64,000 bases of DNA from Heyndrickxia sporothermodurans (GTDB taxonomy: Bacteria; Bacillota; Bacilli; Bacillales; Bacillaceae_C), in the NCBI GenBank assembly GCA_016756695.1, contig CP066701.1:1702001-1766000 (forward strand). Direction: 5' to 3'. The notes under the pieces are model-generated. The model made no database searches. It was not told the DNA's origin and worked only from the letters and a program-made list of their open reading frames with translations. A program made the position numbers and the translations under genes. This document shows positions 8,169 to 17,052 of this stretch, piece after piece; positions within the stretch are counted from its first letter, which is position 1; each line of letters opens with the position of its first letter.

Positions 8169-8636
8169 ATGATTAGTTCTAATGAAGCAATTGAGATCAG
8201 AGAGATTCTTCAACAATTGGTTCGTGATTTTGGTTTGTTACAGCGTGAAGGTTCAGAATGTTGCGGAATAACAGTCCTGCAAAGTCACATTATATATGAA
8301 TTGGATAAAAACCCCCGCATTTCCTTAATTGATCTGGCCGAGAAATTATCTATGGATACCGGAATGCTAAGTAGGCAGATCAATAAAGTGGTGGAATTAG
8401 GGTATGTTTCTCGAACCCCTGATCCTAACGATAGACGTTATGTTGTTTTATTACTTACTGAAAAAGGTCAAGTAAAAGCAAACGAAATCTCCGGTCAAAT
8501 GAATCAATACATTGGGCAGATTTTAGGGTTTATTCCAAATGATAAACAGAATCAGGTTATAGATAGTTTACAGATCTTACTGAGTGCCATGAAGATGAAT
8601 GATGGATCTGGTTCTGGTTGTTGTACCACTAAATAA
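8169..8636 (+). CDS. MarR-family regulator with Cys pairs, start of the arsenic cluster
   Basis: 155 residues; ATG 8169 follows TTGAGGTGA. The winged-helix core is clear: ISLIDLAEKLSMDTGMLSRQ (recognition helix), then VVELGYVSRTPDPNDRRYVV (wing). Two unusual Cys clusters, SECCGIT near residue 37 and GSGCCTTK at the C terminus, are suited to binding arsenite or antimonite, which is inference. The gene opens a cluster of arsenic genes and its promoter carries a dyad repeated before the next gene, so it probably represses itself and the acetyltransferase operon. It is distinct from the ArsR at 11007. Confidence 0.85.
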   Translation: MISSNEAIEIREILQQLVRDFGLLQREGSECCGITVLQSHIIYELDKNPRISLIDLAEKLSMDTGMLSRQINKVVELGYVSRTPDPNDRRYVVLLLTEKGQVKANEISGQMNQYIGQILGFIPNDKQNQVIDSLQILLSAMKMNDGSGSGCCTTK

Positions 8637-8662
8637 ATAGTGGTTTTCTTTTAAGAAAATAT

Positions 8663-8675
8663 TTGACTTTGTCAA
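8663..8675 (+). promoter_or_regulatory. Second TTGAC-N3-GTCAA dyad operator
   Basis: TTGACTTTGTCAA, the same half-sites and spacing as the dyad at 8121-8133, placed 34 bp before the arsN-like ATG. A matching -10 box at standard spacing is not obvious. Confidence 0.6.
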
Positions 8676-8708
8676 GTGTTGATAATAGCAATTAAAGGAG
8701 GGTACTTA

Positions 8709-9209
8709 ATGATCATTAGAAAGGTCGAAATGACAGACTTGATAGAAGTTCTCGAGATATACAATCAAGGAATAGTTGACAGGGTTGCCACACTCGAAAC
8801 TAGAAAGAAAGATCAAGACTATATCCATTCTTGGTTTAACAATCATCAAGGGAGATACGTTGGGTTAGTCGCAGAGAATGAAGAAAAAAGCATCGTCGGA
8901 TGGGCAGCCATAAGTCCCTATAATCAAAGAGATGCCTATAAAGGAGTAGGTGAAATTTCTGTCTATATCCATCGTGACTATAGAGGAAAGGGGGCTGGTC
9001 AAAAATTGCTAAAACAACTTGAAATAGAAGCATTGAATCACGATTTTTATAAGTTGGTTTTATTTACTTTCCCATTCAATCTTTTAGGTCAAGGATTATA
9101 TAACAAATTGCAGTACCGCCAAGTTGGGGTATTTAAGAATCAAGGAGTTCTTGATGGCAAATTTGTAGATGTAATGGCAATGGAAAAAATATTAGATACA
9201 ACGTGTTAA
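8709..9209 (+). CDS. arsN1: GNAT acetyltransferase of the ArsN1 / phosphinothricin acetyltransferase type
   Basis: 166 residues; AAAGGAGG precedes the ATG by 8 nt. GNAT fold: MIIRKVEMTDLIEVLEIYNQ at the start, motif A as VYIHRDYRGKGAGQKLLKQL (acetyl-CoA pyrophosphate loop R-G-K-G-A-G), and the C-terminal strand FPFNLLGQGLYNKLQYRQVG seen in PAT-like enzymes. ArsN1 enzymes acetylate the amino group of arsinothricin; PAT acts on the related phosphinothricin. The arsenic-gene setting favours ArsN1. Controlled probably by the dyad at 8663. The following gene starts 87 bp downstream. Confidence 0.8.
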   Translation: MIIRKVEMTDLIEVLEIYNQGIVDRVATLETRKKDQDYIHSWFNNHQGRYVGLVAENEEKSIVGWAAISPYNQRDAYKGVGEISVYIHRDYRGKGAGQKLLKQLEIEALNHDFYKLVLFTFPFNLLGQGLYNKLQYRQVGVFKNQGVLDGKFVDVMAMEKILDTTC

Positions 9210-9295
9210 TCTATGCTTCAGTGTTTTACATACAGCAAATATCTCAATTACAAAGTCGAAGTAATCTTCTTTATAAAAATTTAAAGAGAGGAAAG

Positions 9296-10663
9296 ATGAA
9301 AATGGAATGGATAGAAATCAAACCGACCTGTTGTCAAGCTGAAAAGGAATTGAAAGATACTAATAATGGAGAAAGCAAACATTTACCCGTTGCAATTATT
9401 GGGGCTGGTCCTGTAGGTCTTGCAGCAGCAGCCCATTTAGTAAGATATAATCAACAATTTATTCTTTTAGAATCTGGATCTCAAGTTGGGGCGAATATCC
9501 TAACATGGGGCCATGTTCGAGTATTTTCTCCTTGGAGATATAACATTGATAAATTTGCATCTAAACTTCTTAAAAAACAAGATTGGAATGAGCCAGACCT
9601 AAATGAATTACCTACTGGGAAAGACTTAGTTGAGCAATATTTAAAGCCGTTAGCAAATACCCCTGAAATTAAAAATTCGTTATTTGTTAATACAAAGGTT
9701 CTTTCAATTAGCCGAAAAAGCATGGATAAAATGAAAACGGCTAATCGGGAAAAACAACCTTTTGTGATTATTGCTGAGCAAAATAGGGAGTTTAAACAGT
9801 TTGAGGTGAGGGCGGTTATTGATGCAACTGGAACCTGGGGTAATCCTAATCCAGCAAATTCAAACGGCATTTGGTTAAAAGGAGAGGAGGGAATAAAAAA
9901 TCAAATTTTCTATGGCATCCCAGATATTCTAGGGGTAGAGAAAAACCGTTATCTAAATAAACGTGTTGCTGTTATTGGAAGTGGCCATTCTGCCATCAAT
10001 TCATTATTAGAGTTAGCAAAAATAAAAGATGAATACCCCGCAACAGAAATAGTATGGGTTTTAAGAAAAGAGAGGGTTGAAAATGCTTACGGAGGCGAGG
10101 AACTGGATGCTCTCGAGGCGAGAGGTGATTTAGGAAGTCGTATACACAAATTAGTGGATTCTGGCGTAGTTCAAGTTATTACTCCTTTTATGATTCAATA
10201 CGTTAAAGGTAAAAATGGAAAAATCGAGCTAGTAGGGGAGACTAAGGGTGACTTAAAAACTTATTCAGATATAGATGAAATGATTGTTAATACTGGGAAC
10301 CGTCCAGATTTTTCAATACTTCGGGAAGTAAGGACCAGCATTGATACAGCAACAGAAAGTGTTAAGGCTCTTGCACCACTAATTGATCCGAATATTCATA
10401 GTTGTGGAACGGTACGTCCTCATGGGGAAAAGGAATTACGGCAACCCGAAAAAGATTTTTATATCGTTGGAGCAAAAAGTTATGGTCGAGCACCAACATT
10501 TTTAATGGCGACAGGATATGAGCAGGTTCGGTCTGTAGTGGCATATTTATCAGGAGATTATGGAGCCTCTGAGAAGGTCGAGTTAGAATTACCTGAAACG
10601 GGTGTATGTAGTACGAATCTTAAAGTAACGAACGCTTCTTGTAGTTCAAATTCATGCTGCTAA
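9296..10663 (+). CDS. FAD/NAD(P)-dependent oxidoreductase (ArsO-like)
   Basis: About 455 residues. An N-terminal dinucleotide-binding site AIIGAGPVGLAAAAHL (FAD) and a second AVIGSGHSAINSLLELA (NADPH) give a two-Rossmann flavin monooxygenase-like layout; IDATGTWGNPNP and MIVNTGNRPDFS are the usual intermediate motifs. Cys pairs flank it: PTCCQAE near the N terminus and SSNSCC at the very end, unusual and consistent with metalloid contact (inference). GAGAGG lies 4 nt before ATG 9296; ATG 9302 is also possible. Such genes occur in ars clusters under the name ArsO, but the reaction is not settled. A terminator follows. Confidence 0.75.
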   Translation: MKMEWIEIKPTCCQAEKELKDTNNGESKHLPVAIIGAGPVGLAAAAHLVRYNQQFILLESGSQVGANILTWGHVRVFSPWRYNIDKFASKLLKKQDWNEPDLNELPTGKDLVEQYLKPLANTPEIKNSLFVNTKVLSISRKSMDKMKTANREKQPFVIIAEQNREFKQFEVRAVIDATGTWGNPNPANSNGIWLKGEEGIKNQIFYGIPDILGVEKNRYLNKRVAVIGSGHSAINSLLELAKIKDEYPATEIVWVLRKERVENAYGGEELDALEARGDLGSRIHKLVDSGVVQVITPFMIQYVKGKNGKIELVGETKGDLKTYSDIDEMIVNTGNRPDFSILREVRTSIDTATESVKALAPLIDPNIHSCGTVRPHGEKELRQPEKDFYIVGAKSYGRAPTFLMATGYEQVRSVVAYLSGDYGASEKVELELPETGVCSTNLKVTNASCSSNSCC

Positions 10664-10675
10664 AATTGTGTAATC

Positions 10676-10708
10676 AGAAGGGGGAGTTGAATAACTTTCC
10701 CTTTTATG
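10676..10708 (+). terminator. Terminator after the oxidoreductase gene
   Basis: AAGGGGGAGTT/AACTTTCCCTT stem with a 4-nt loop and TTT tail, just before the ribosome binding site of the next gene; may attenuate read-through. Confidence 0.55.
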
Positions 10709-10720
10709 GAGGTCATATTG

Positions 10721-10927
10721 ATGCTTATTAATAATGGTGGTAATTTAAGTAAAGAATACTTCATAGCATATCTTAAATTAATTATGAGTAGTAGAAAATG
10801 CACCTTAGAAAAGGCAAAGGAAATCACGTTTGAGCGTCTATTTCAGAAAGACAAAAAAACACTTGGGAACATTTCTTTTGAACGTTTTACAAATGCGTAT
10901 GAGGGTTTAAAAGAGGAAGGAAAGTGA
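10721..10927 (+). CDS. Small protein of unknown function in the ars cluster
   Basis: 68 residues; GGAGGT lies 7 nt before ATG 10721. The sequence (NLSKEYFIAYLKLIMSSRKC, then EKAKEITFERLFQKDKKTLG) is helical, Lys/Glu-rich with a single Cys and no membrane segment. I do not recognise a domain. It sits between the oxidoreductase and arsR, and the strong ribosome binding site supports it being real. Confidence 0.6.
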   Translation: MLINNGGNLSKEYFIAYLKLIMSSRKCTLEKAKEITFERLFQKDKKTLGNISFERFTNAYEGLKEEGK

Positions 10928-10949
10928 GTTTGATATTTTTTTACTTGAA

Positions 10950-10971
10950 CATATAAGTATATAGTTATATG
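10950..10971 (+). promoter_or_regulatory. Likely ArsR operator
   Basis: Inverted repeat CATATAA-N8-TTATATG, itself AT-alternating, 36 bp before the arsR start. ArsR/SmtB proteins bind such imperfect AT-rich dyads over the promoter. Confidence 0.55.
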
Positions 10972-11006
10972 ATTATATAGGTTTAGAATTGCAAGGGGGG
11001 AATTAG

Positions 11007-11351
11007 GTGTTGCAAACAACCATCGAAATGGAGAATGCTGCTGTAATTTTAAAATTGCTTGGCGACAAAACAAGGCTAACAATGATGAAGTTAATAGATA
11101 ATCAGGCTTGTTGTGTTTGTGAATTTGTTGAAATATTTCAATCTAGTCAGCCATCTATCAGCCAACATTTACGTAAATTGAAAGATTTAGGATTAGTTAC
11201 GGAAGAAAGGAAAGGACAATGGATATTTTATTCAGTAAATAAAAGAAACGAGTATTATCAATTTATTAAACCCATTCTTGATCAACTACCTAATCAAGAT
11301 TATAAATTAAAAGCACTTGAAGAAAAAGGTACACGAATTTCTTGTTGTTAA
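11007..11351 (+). CDS. arsR: ArsR arsenite/antimonite-responsive repressor
   Basis: 114 residues; GTG 11007 lies 6 nt after GGGGGG. Winged helix with the metalloid site in helix 3: [14 protein letters not shown] contains the CxC pair of ArsR, with an extra Cys before it. Recognition helix: [20 protein letters not shown]; wing: [11 protein letters not shown]. It ends in RISCC. It is followed by arsB (16 bp) and arsC, and the dyad at 10950 is its likely operator. A standard arsRBC order. Confidence 0.93.
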   Translation: MLQTTIEMENAAVILKLLGDKTRLTMMKLIDNQACCVCEFVEIFQSSQPSISQHLRKLKDLGLVTEERKGQWIFYSVNKRNEYYQFIKPILDQLPNQDYKLKALEEKGTRISCC

Positions 11352-11367
11352 ATTTGGAGGTATTATT

Positions 11368-12666
11368 TTGTCAACAACGCTTATACTTGCAATCATAATC
11401 TTTGTAGCTACTCTAGTCCTAGTAATTTGGCAGCCTAAAGGATTAAATATTGGTTGGTCCGCTTGTGGTGGGGCAATCATCGCCCTTTTAGTAGGAGTTG
11501 TCGGTTTTAGTGATGTTTTAGAAGTGATAGACATTATTTGGAACGCAACATTATCGTTTGTTGCAATCATCCTTATCTCATTAATATTAGATCAAATTGG
11601 TTTGTTTGAGTGGGCTGCTCTACATATGGCGAGGATTGCAAAGGGAAATGGAATTAAAATGTTTGCCTATGTAAGTATTTTAGGTGCTATTGTTGCTGCC
11701 CTATTCGCCAATGATGGGGCTGCATTAATATTAACACCAATTGTACTTGCCATGGTTCGAAACTTGAATTTTAAAGAAAAAATGGTGGCTCCGTTTATTA
11801 TGGCTAGTGGCTTTATTGCCGATACAACTTCACTACCATTTGTAGTAAGTAACTTGGTAAATATTGTGTCTGCTGATTTCTTTGGAATTGGGTTTCTTGA
11901 GTATGCTTCGAGAATGATTATTCCAAACATTTTTTCACTAATTGCAACTATTGCAGTTCTACTTATTTATTTCAGAAAAAGTATACCTAAAACATATGAT
12001 CTATCTAAATTAAGAAAACCAGAAGAAGCTATTAAAGACCAAAAATTGTTTAACCTTTCATGGTTTGTTCTTGCAGTTTTACTAATTGGTTACTTTACTA
12101 GCGAATTCATTAATATTCCTGTATCCATTGTGGCAGGGATTATTGCGATACTCTTTATTCTAATGGCTAGAAGAAGTGAAGCGGTCAATACGAAGGCGGC
12201 GATTAAAGGAGCCCCTTGGAATATTGTGTTCTTCTCGATTGGAATGTATGTAGTTGTTTATGGATTAGGGAATGCGGGGCTCACGTCCGTCTTGGCAAGT
12301 GTGATTCAAAATGTGGCTGAGGAAGGATTGTTTATTGCTACTGTTTCAATGGGCTTTCTTGCAGCTATATTATCTGCGGTTATGAATAATATGCCAACTG
12401 TAATGGTTGATGCTTTAGCAATTTCGGAAACTAATACGTCAGGTTTAATAAGAGAAAGCCTTGTTTATGCAAATGTTATTGGATCGGATTTAGGTCCCAA
12501 AATCACTCCAATTGGTTCACTTGCCACATTAGTATGGCTTCACGTTTTATCACAAAAAGGTGTGAAAATATCATGGGGAACATACTTTAAAACCGGTATT
12601 GTCCTAACGATACCTATCCTATTTATTACGTTAATTGGACTCTTTATTTCATTACTATTTTTCTAA
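11368..12666 (+). CDS. arsB: ArsB arsenite efflux permease
   Basis: About 432 residues. TTG 11368 is 7 nt after GGAGG and starts [20 protein letters not shown]; the longer frame from 11317 would overlap arsR and lacks a site. About 11-12 hydrophobic segments and the conserved [50 protein letters not shown] and [20 protein letters not shown] motifs define the ArsB ion-transporter family. It exports As(III) and Sb(III) using the proton gradient. 13 bp separate it from arsC. Confidence 0.95.
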   Translation: MSTTLILAIIIFVATLVLVIWQPKGLNIGWSACGGAIIALLVGVVGFSDVLEVIDIIWNATLSFVAIILISLILDQIGLFEWAALHMARIAKGNGIKMFAYVSILGAIVAALFANDGAALILTPIVLAMVRNLNFKEKMVAPFIMASGFIADTTSLPFVVSNLVNIVSADFFGIGFLEYASRMIIPNIFSLIATIAVLLIYFRKSIPKTYDLSKLRKPEEAIKDQKLFNLSWFVLAVLLIGYFTSEFINIPVSIVAGIIAILFILMARRSEAVNTKAAIKGAPWNIVFFSIGMYVVVYGLGNAGLTSVLASVIQNVAEEGLFIATVSMGFLAAILSAVMNNMPTVMVDALAISETNTSGLIRESLVYANVIGSDLGPKITPIGSLATLVWLHVLSQKGVKISWGTYFKTGIVLTIPILFITLIGLFISLLFF

Positions 12667-12679
12667 AGGAGAATGAGTT

Positions 12680-13102
12680 ATGGCTAAAAAAATAATCTAC
12701 TTTCTATGTACCGGGAATTCTTGCCGAAGCCAAATGGCTGAAGGATGGGCAAAAAAATACTTAAATCAAGATGAATGGGAAGTAAAGAGTGCTGGAATTG
12801 AAGCACATGGACTGAACTCGAATGCGATTAAAGCAATGAATGAAGTGGAAATTAACATATCAAACCAAACTTCTGATATTATCCAACCGGAAATACTAAA
12901 CAACGCTGAATTAGCTGTTACTCTTTGTGGTGATGCGAAAGATAAATGCCCTGTTACACCGCCTAATGTAAAACGGGAACATTGGGGATTTGATGACCCT
13001 GCAAAAGCAGAAGGAACGGAAGAAGAAAAATGGGCTGTTTTCCAACGTGTTCGTGATGAAATTGGTGAAAAAATTAAACGATTTGCCGAAACGGGAGAAT
13101 AA
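12680..13102 (+). CDS. arsC: Thioredoxin-coupled arsenate reductase ArsC
   Basis: 140 residues. Low-molecular-weight-phosphatase type: P-loop [17 protein letters not shown] with the nucleophilic Cys, and the redox pair in [16 protein letters not shown]. These three Cys relay electrons to thioredoxin while arsenate becomes arsenite, which ArsB exports. AAAGGAG precedes the ATG. It ends the ars operon. Confidence 0.96.
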   Translation: MAKKIIYFLCTGNSCRSQMAEGWAKKYLNQDEWEVKSAGIEAHGLNSNAIKAMNEVEINISNQTSDIIQPEILNNAELAVTLCGDAKDKCPVTPPNVKREHWGFDDPAKAEGTEEEKWAVFQRVRDEIGEKIKRFAETGE

Positions 13103-13131
13103 TAGTTAAGGCTTTACCCTTGCTTCCTTAT

Positions 13132-13249
13132 CTTTCTTCTAATATATGTAGCTGTTATTTTCCTCTTTCCCATGCTAAAAAGTTCTTCCCAACTGCTTTA
13201 TAGTTGGTATCCAAACGGTAAAGGAAGTGGGAAGAGCAGCGGGCAGTCT
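13132..13249 (+). repeat. Dispersed ~118-bp repeat, copy A
   Basis: About 90 percent identical by eye to 19132-19247; shared landmarks are CATGCTAAAAAGTTCTTCCC and AGAGCAGCGGGCAGTCT. Same orientation. The ends can pair (CTCTTTCCCA with TGGGAAGAG), so it could fold as a long hairpin. Nature unknown. Confidence 0.65.
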
Positions 13250-13290
13250 TATTCAATCAGTTATTTCAATCGTAAAATAAATACGAAACC

Positions 13291-13320
13291 AGGCTGGGTC
13301 TAATAGTGATCCAGTCTTTT
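13291..13320 (+). terminator. Terminator downstream of the ars operon
   Basis: Ten-pair stem AGGCTGGGTC/GATCCAGTCT with two G-T pairs, 7-nt loop, TTTT tail. Confidence 0.6.
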
Positions 13321-13403
13321 TGATTCAATAATTACTGGTCTAATAATGCTTCAAATATCCGATATAATTGTTATCCAGACTGTAAAAATTGCTGTATTAA
13401 GAG

Positions 13404-13440
13404 CAAAAAGCGTTATATCCACTTGGAGTAACGCCTTTTT
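13404..13440. terminator. Terminator beside the TetR C-terminal fragment
   Basis: AAAAAGCGTTA/TAACGCCTTTTT with one bulge; T or A runs on both sides allow it to work on either strand, including for the minus-strand TetR gene. Confidence 0.65.
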
Positions 13441-13452
13441 ACTAAAGAAACT

Positions 13453-13875
13453 TTATACTATTTCATTCTTTAATAATTGCCTAATAGACAAACTTGCATC
13501 TTCAAAATAATCTTCAGGTGATTTATTACTGTTCTCTTTCCAATCAATTGAAGCTCCGTAAATCATCCAACTTAACATGGTCGAGTTCATTCTTAACTTT
13601 TCATCACCTTGATCCTTATATTTCTTTAATAGTAAATGAAAAATAATCTGTTCAAGCTCCTTTTTTAAAATGGCTTCGATATTCACGCTCATATCATGAT
13701 AACTTCTTTGACATCGGGTTGATAAGCCCATATGGAATGTAGTAATAGATAAGAACAAACTCTTTAGCATTTCCTCGCTGAACTCTTCATTATTCGACAA
13801 TTCCTTTAGTACTGTAAATAGCCACTTTATTTCCTCCAAAAACCAAATATTTTTTTCAAATTCCTCCAGATTAAT
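13453..13875 (-). pseudogene. TetR-family regulator, C-terminal part (split by transposon)
   Basis: The minus strand is open from just inside the transposon junction (after TAG at 13876) and reads INLEEFEKNIWFLEEIKWLF onward to the stop at 13453. This is a TetR ligand-binding C-terminal domain (TTFHMGLSTRCQRSYHDMSV, later MLSWMIYGASIDWKENSN) without any DNA-binding domain. The missing N-terminal domain lies on the same strand at 17053-17277, across a 3.2-kb transposon. Together they would give a TetR repressor of about 210 residues. The fragment alone cannot bind DNA. Confidence 0.85.
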
Positions 13876-13937
13876 CTATATACTTCTCCGACAGAATGTG
13901 CTAAATTTTTTGCATATTAGTTGGGAGGAGTTTTTTT

Positions 13938-14378
13938 ATGATCATTCCGCATGATTTTGGTATTGAATTAATAGAGTATGAGGCAAAGGGAAAAAAGAAC
14001 GAATTTCCTTTGTTTGAAGAGTGCCCAAACTGTAAATGCCCCTCTCCTGGAAATCTACATCGGAACGGTTATTACTGGCGGTATGCGGTTACGGAGGAGT
14101 TTTCTATTAGAATCCCAATTTGTCGTATGAAATGTTTACACTGTGAAGCGAATTTTTCGATTCTTCCTGATTTTCTTATTCCGTACTACCAACATACTAT
14201 ACATACTATTTTAGGGCGGGTTCTTCAAAATCTGGAGGGGAAAAAATCAAATGGCAGCCGTCAGCTACTAAAGTTTCATCTGAATCGTTATCTTAAGAAT
14301 GTGAATTGGGTCCATAGTTTCTTTGTTAGTCTAGGGCGAGTGATCGGAATGTCAGGTGATATAAAAAGGAAGCCATAA
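13938..14378 (+). CDS. DUF6431-type zinc-binding protein of the transposon
   Basis: 146 residues; GGGAGGAG precedes the ATG. Two Cys pairs, ECPNCKCP and KCLHCEAN, form a probable zinc ribbon, with RNGYYWRYAVTEEFSIRIPI between them. Proteins of this type accompany TniA/TniB-like transposases in Bacilli. The role in transposition is not known; DNA end recognition is a guess. A hairpin terminator follows at 14386. Confidence 0.7.
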   Translation: MIIPHDFGIELIEYEAKGKKNEFPLFEECPNCKCPSPGNLHRNGYYWRYAVTEEFSIRIPICRMKCLHCEANFSILPDFLIPYYQHTIHTILGRVLQNLEGKKSNGSRQLLKFHLNRYLKNVNWVHSFFVSLGRVIGMSGDIKRKP

Positions 14379-14385
14379 AATATAT

Positions 14386-14436
14386 GAAAATGATCCTTGA
14401 TTTTGGCGAATCACCCTTCTTACGAAGGAGCTGGGG
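14386..14436 (+). terminator. Terminator after the DUF6431 gene
   Basis: AAAATGATCC pairs with GGGGTCATTTT around an internal structured loop; T tail present. Confidence 0.5.
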
Positions 14437-14599
14437 TCATTTTTCAAAATACCTTATGGCAAATTAATTCTATCAAAAATGGAGAGATATGAAAATATTA
14501 TTCATCCCACATACTTTTTTCATCGTCATAAAATGTCGGAGAAAGTAGAATGGAATCATGGATAACCGGTTGTCCTTCTATTAAAAGGAGGAAGATTCC

Positions 14600-15862
14600 A
14601 TGAATGAAAAAGAACGTGAACAAGTAGCTTTATTTCGATATGGGCTCATTGCCCCATTATTTAATGGACAAATTGATTCAAATGAATATTTGAAAGGATT
14701 AGAGGGGAAAATTCATTCTATTCCTTATTACGGAGAACGGAAAATTGCCGTAAAAACAATAAAAGAATGGCTGCTTCATTATCAACGAAATGGATTTGAA
14801 GCACTAAAGCCGAAAAAACGGATGGATCGAGGGAATTCTAGAAGACTTTCACCCGATGATCTAGATCAAATTCTTGAAATACGAAAAAAATCTCTCCATA
14901 TGCCAGTCAGTGTCTTCTACGAACAACTTCTGGAGAAAGGAGAGATCACAAAAAAACAAATATCTTACTCTACTATAAACCGATTACTCAAAAAACACAA
15001 TCTTGTAGGGAAAAGTATCGTGGCAAGCCCGGAACGAAAAAGGTTCGCCCATGACAAAGTAAATGTATTATGGCAGGCCGATTTATCCCATGGCCCATAC
15101 GTTCGGATCAATGGAAAAAGCAAAAAAACTTATTTGATTGCTTATATTGATGACTGTTCGCGCCTAGTTCCGTATGCAGAGTTCTTCTCATCCGAGAAAT
15201 TCGATGGATTAAGAGTCGTAACCAAAGAGGCGTTAATCAGAAGAGGAAAACCAACCATTATTTATGCGGATAATGGCAAGATCTATCGATCCGAAACGCT
15301 TCAATATGCGTGTGCTCAGCTTGGAATCACTCTGGCTCACACACAACCGTATGATCCTCAAAGCAAAGGGAAAATTGAAAGGTTCTTTAAAACCGTTCAA
15401 ACAAGGTTTTATCCTTTATTGCAGGCCAACCCAGTTCATTCACTAGAGGAATTAAATGAAAGGTTTTGGCGTTGGTTAGAAGAAGATTATCATCGAAGGG
15501 TACATGCGTCCTTAGAAGGAAGAACCCCACATGAAATGTTTCACGCACAACTTGAAAATATCACCTATCTGGAGGATCCATCCATTCTGGACACCATCTT
15601 CTTGAAACGGGAACAACGAAAGGTAAAGGCGGATTCGACCATTACGTTGAATAAGCACCTTTACGAAGTTCCTTCTCGTTTTATAGGATCTTCCATCGAT
15701 GTGCGATTGGATGAACATGGGGTCTATATATTTGAAGATGATAAGAAGGTAGCAGAAGCCACGCCTGTATCTATGAAGGATAATGCATATGTAAAACGAG
15801 TCCGTTCTCCCTTTTCAGTATCTCAAGTAGAAGAACAGAAGGAGGAACGAGATCATGTATAA
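14600..15862 (+). CDS. DDE integrase-type transposase (TniA-like)
   Basis: 420 residues; AAAGGAGG is 7 nt before the ATG. N-terminal winged-helix segments (KTIKEWLLHYQRNGFEALKP) precede an rve/RNase H core: WQADLSHGPYV with the first Asp, IIYADNGKIYRS with the second, and PQSKGKIERFFKTVQTRFYP with the Glu. A C-terminal beta domain (STITLNKHLYEVPSRFIG) is of the Mu/Tn552 type. It catalyses strand transfer and works with the ATPase whose gene overlaps it by 8 bp. Confidence 0.9.
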   Translation: MNEKEREQVALFRYGLIAPLFNGQIDSNEYLKGLEGKIHSIPYYGERKIAVKTIKEWLLHYQRNGFEALKPKKRMDRGNSRRLSPDDLDQILEIRKKSLHMPVSVFYEQLLEKGEITKKQISYSTINRLLKKHNLVGKSIVASPERKRFAHDKVNVLWQADLSHGPYVRINGKSKKTYLIAYIDDCSRLVPYAEFFSSEKFDGLRVVTKEALIRRGKPTIIYADNGKIYRSETLQYACAQLGITLAHTQPYDPQSKGKIERFFKTVQTRFYPLLQANPVHSLEELNERFWRWLEEDYHRRVHASLEGRTPHEMFHAQLENITYLEDPSILDTIFLKREQRKVKADSTITLNKHLYEVPSRFIGSSIDVRLDEHGVYIFEDDKKVAEATPVSMKDNAYVKRVRSPFSVSQVEEQKEERDHV

Positions 15863-16655
15863 ATCTTTTTATTCCTTAGCCCAAACTCCTTTTTCAAAGG
15901 ATTTACGACCTTCAGACGCTTTTCCTTCATCGGATTATCATGGGGCATTGAGCGCATTAAAGTATTTACAGCAATCAAAAGGAATTGGACTTATTACGGG
16001 AGACCCTGGAGCAGGAAAAACATTTACCTTGCGTACTTTTAAGAAATCATTGAATCCTTCCCTCTATCATGTCGTCTATTTCCCCCTTTCAACAGGCGGT
16101 GTAATGGATTTTTATCGAGGATTAGTCTATGGCCTAGGAGAAGAGCCGAAGTTTCGTAAGGTAGATCTTTTTCGGCAAATTCAACAAGGGATTGAGCGAA
16201 TGGCAGGAGAACGAAAAATTACTCCCGTGTTTATATTAGATGAAATGCATATGGCAAAAGATGCTTTTTTACAGGATATAGCAATTTTATTTAATTTTCA
16301 AATGGATTCTATAAACCCATTTATCTTAATTATGGCGGGGTTGCCACATTTAAAGACGCGATTAACCTTAACTCACCATCGTCCGCTTTCTCAAAGAGTA
16401 ATCGCGAAATTTGAAATACAGCCATTATCAAGGGAGGAAGTAGCAAAATACATCGATCATCATATGAAAATAGCTGGGGCGAAGATGCCCATCTTTACCG
16501 AATCAGCAATAGAAGCCATTGCCTTACGTTCTCAAGGATGGCCACGTGTCATCAACAAACTCACAATCAATAGTCTACTGTTTGGATCGCAGTTAAAGAA
16601 GGAACAAATTGACGAAGAAATCGTAAGGTTGGCTATAGAGGACAGCAGTTTATGA
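15855..16655 (+). CDS. AAA ATPase, TniB/ExeA-like transposition protein
   Basis: 266 residues. Walker A is GLITGDPGAGKTFTLRTF, Walker B VFILDEMHMA, sensor region PFILIMAGLPHLKTRLTL. Such ATPases select target DNA and activate the DDE transposase, like TnsC, TniB and MuB. The N-terminal YKSFYSLAQTPFSKDLRPSD is typical of ExeA-like members. Overlaps with both neighbours indicate translational coupling. Confidence 0.9.
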   Translation: MYKSFYSLAQTPFSKDLRPSDAFPSSDYHGALSALKYLQQSKGIGLITGDPGAGKTFTLRTFKKSLNPSLYHVVYFPLSTGGVMDFYRGLVYGLGEEPKFRKVDLFRQIQQGIERMAGERKITPVFILDEMHMAKDAFLQDIAILFNFQMDSINPFILIMAGLPHLKTRLTLTHHRPLSQRVIAKFEIQPLSREEVAKYIDHHMKIAGAKMPIFTESAIEAIALRSQGWPRVINKLTINSLLFGSQLKKEQIDEEIVRLAIEDSSL

Positions 16656-16912
16656 TATCACGGGGGATATTAGTATTTGACCATCGCGACCAAGAGTGGA
16701 GAGTCTGGATTGGGCAACAAGCATACTGGATGGGTCAGGGCGATTCGTTTGAGCTTCGTATTCGAAACAAGTACTTTCGGACACATTTACAAAAGGATTT
16801 GGATTGGTTTATTACTTTAGATTATGATGTTAGCTTTATCCTTCACATAGATGAAATATATAAGATTAAAATAGAAAAGCACGATTATATACCAGTAGAT
16901 TCCCCTTTTTAG
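16652..16912 (+). CDS. DUF5348-like small protein of the transposon
   Basis: 86 residues, overlapping the ATPase stop by 4 bp (ATGA). The sequence FDHRDQEWRVWIGQQAYWMG is Trp-rich and beta-like; there is no membrane segment. It recurs with this transposase/ATPase pair in Bacilli; the function is unknown. Confidence 0.65.
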   Translation: MISRGILVFDHRDQEWRVWIGQQAYWMGQGDSFELRIRNKYFRTHLQKDLDWFITLDYDVSFILHIDEIYKIKIEKHDYIPVDSPF

Positions 16913-17052
16913 GGGATTTCTCTTTATCTATATAGATGAAATAATTCGAACAAGATTTTGCATAATCGGAAACATTGTAAAAAAATACGCACATTATTTC
17001 GGTAAATTGACTGGAGTAATTTGAAAAAGTGTATCCGGAATAATGTGCTCGT

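Larger units (their letters stand above)
13103..13452. other. Intergenic region with repeat A and two terminators
   Basis: Contains a copy of a 118-bp sequence repeated at 19132 (see that entry), then two terminator hairpins at 13291-13320 and 13404-13440. No gene with a ribosome binding site was found. Confidence 0.6.

Noticed and set aside
13132-13265. Small protein gene in repeat copy A
   Set aside because: Frames differ between the two repeat copies because of an indel, and neither has both a start and a ribosome binding site.
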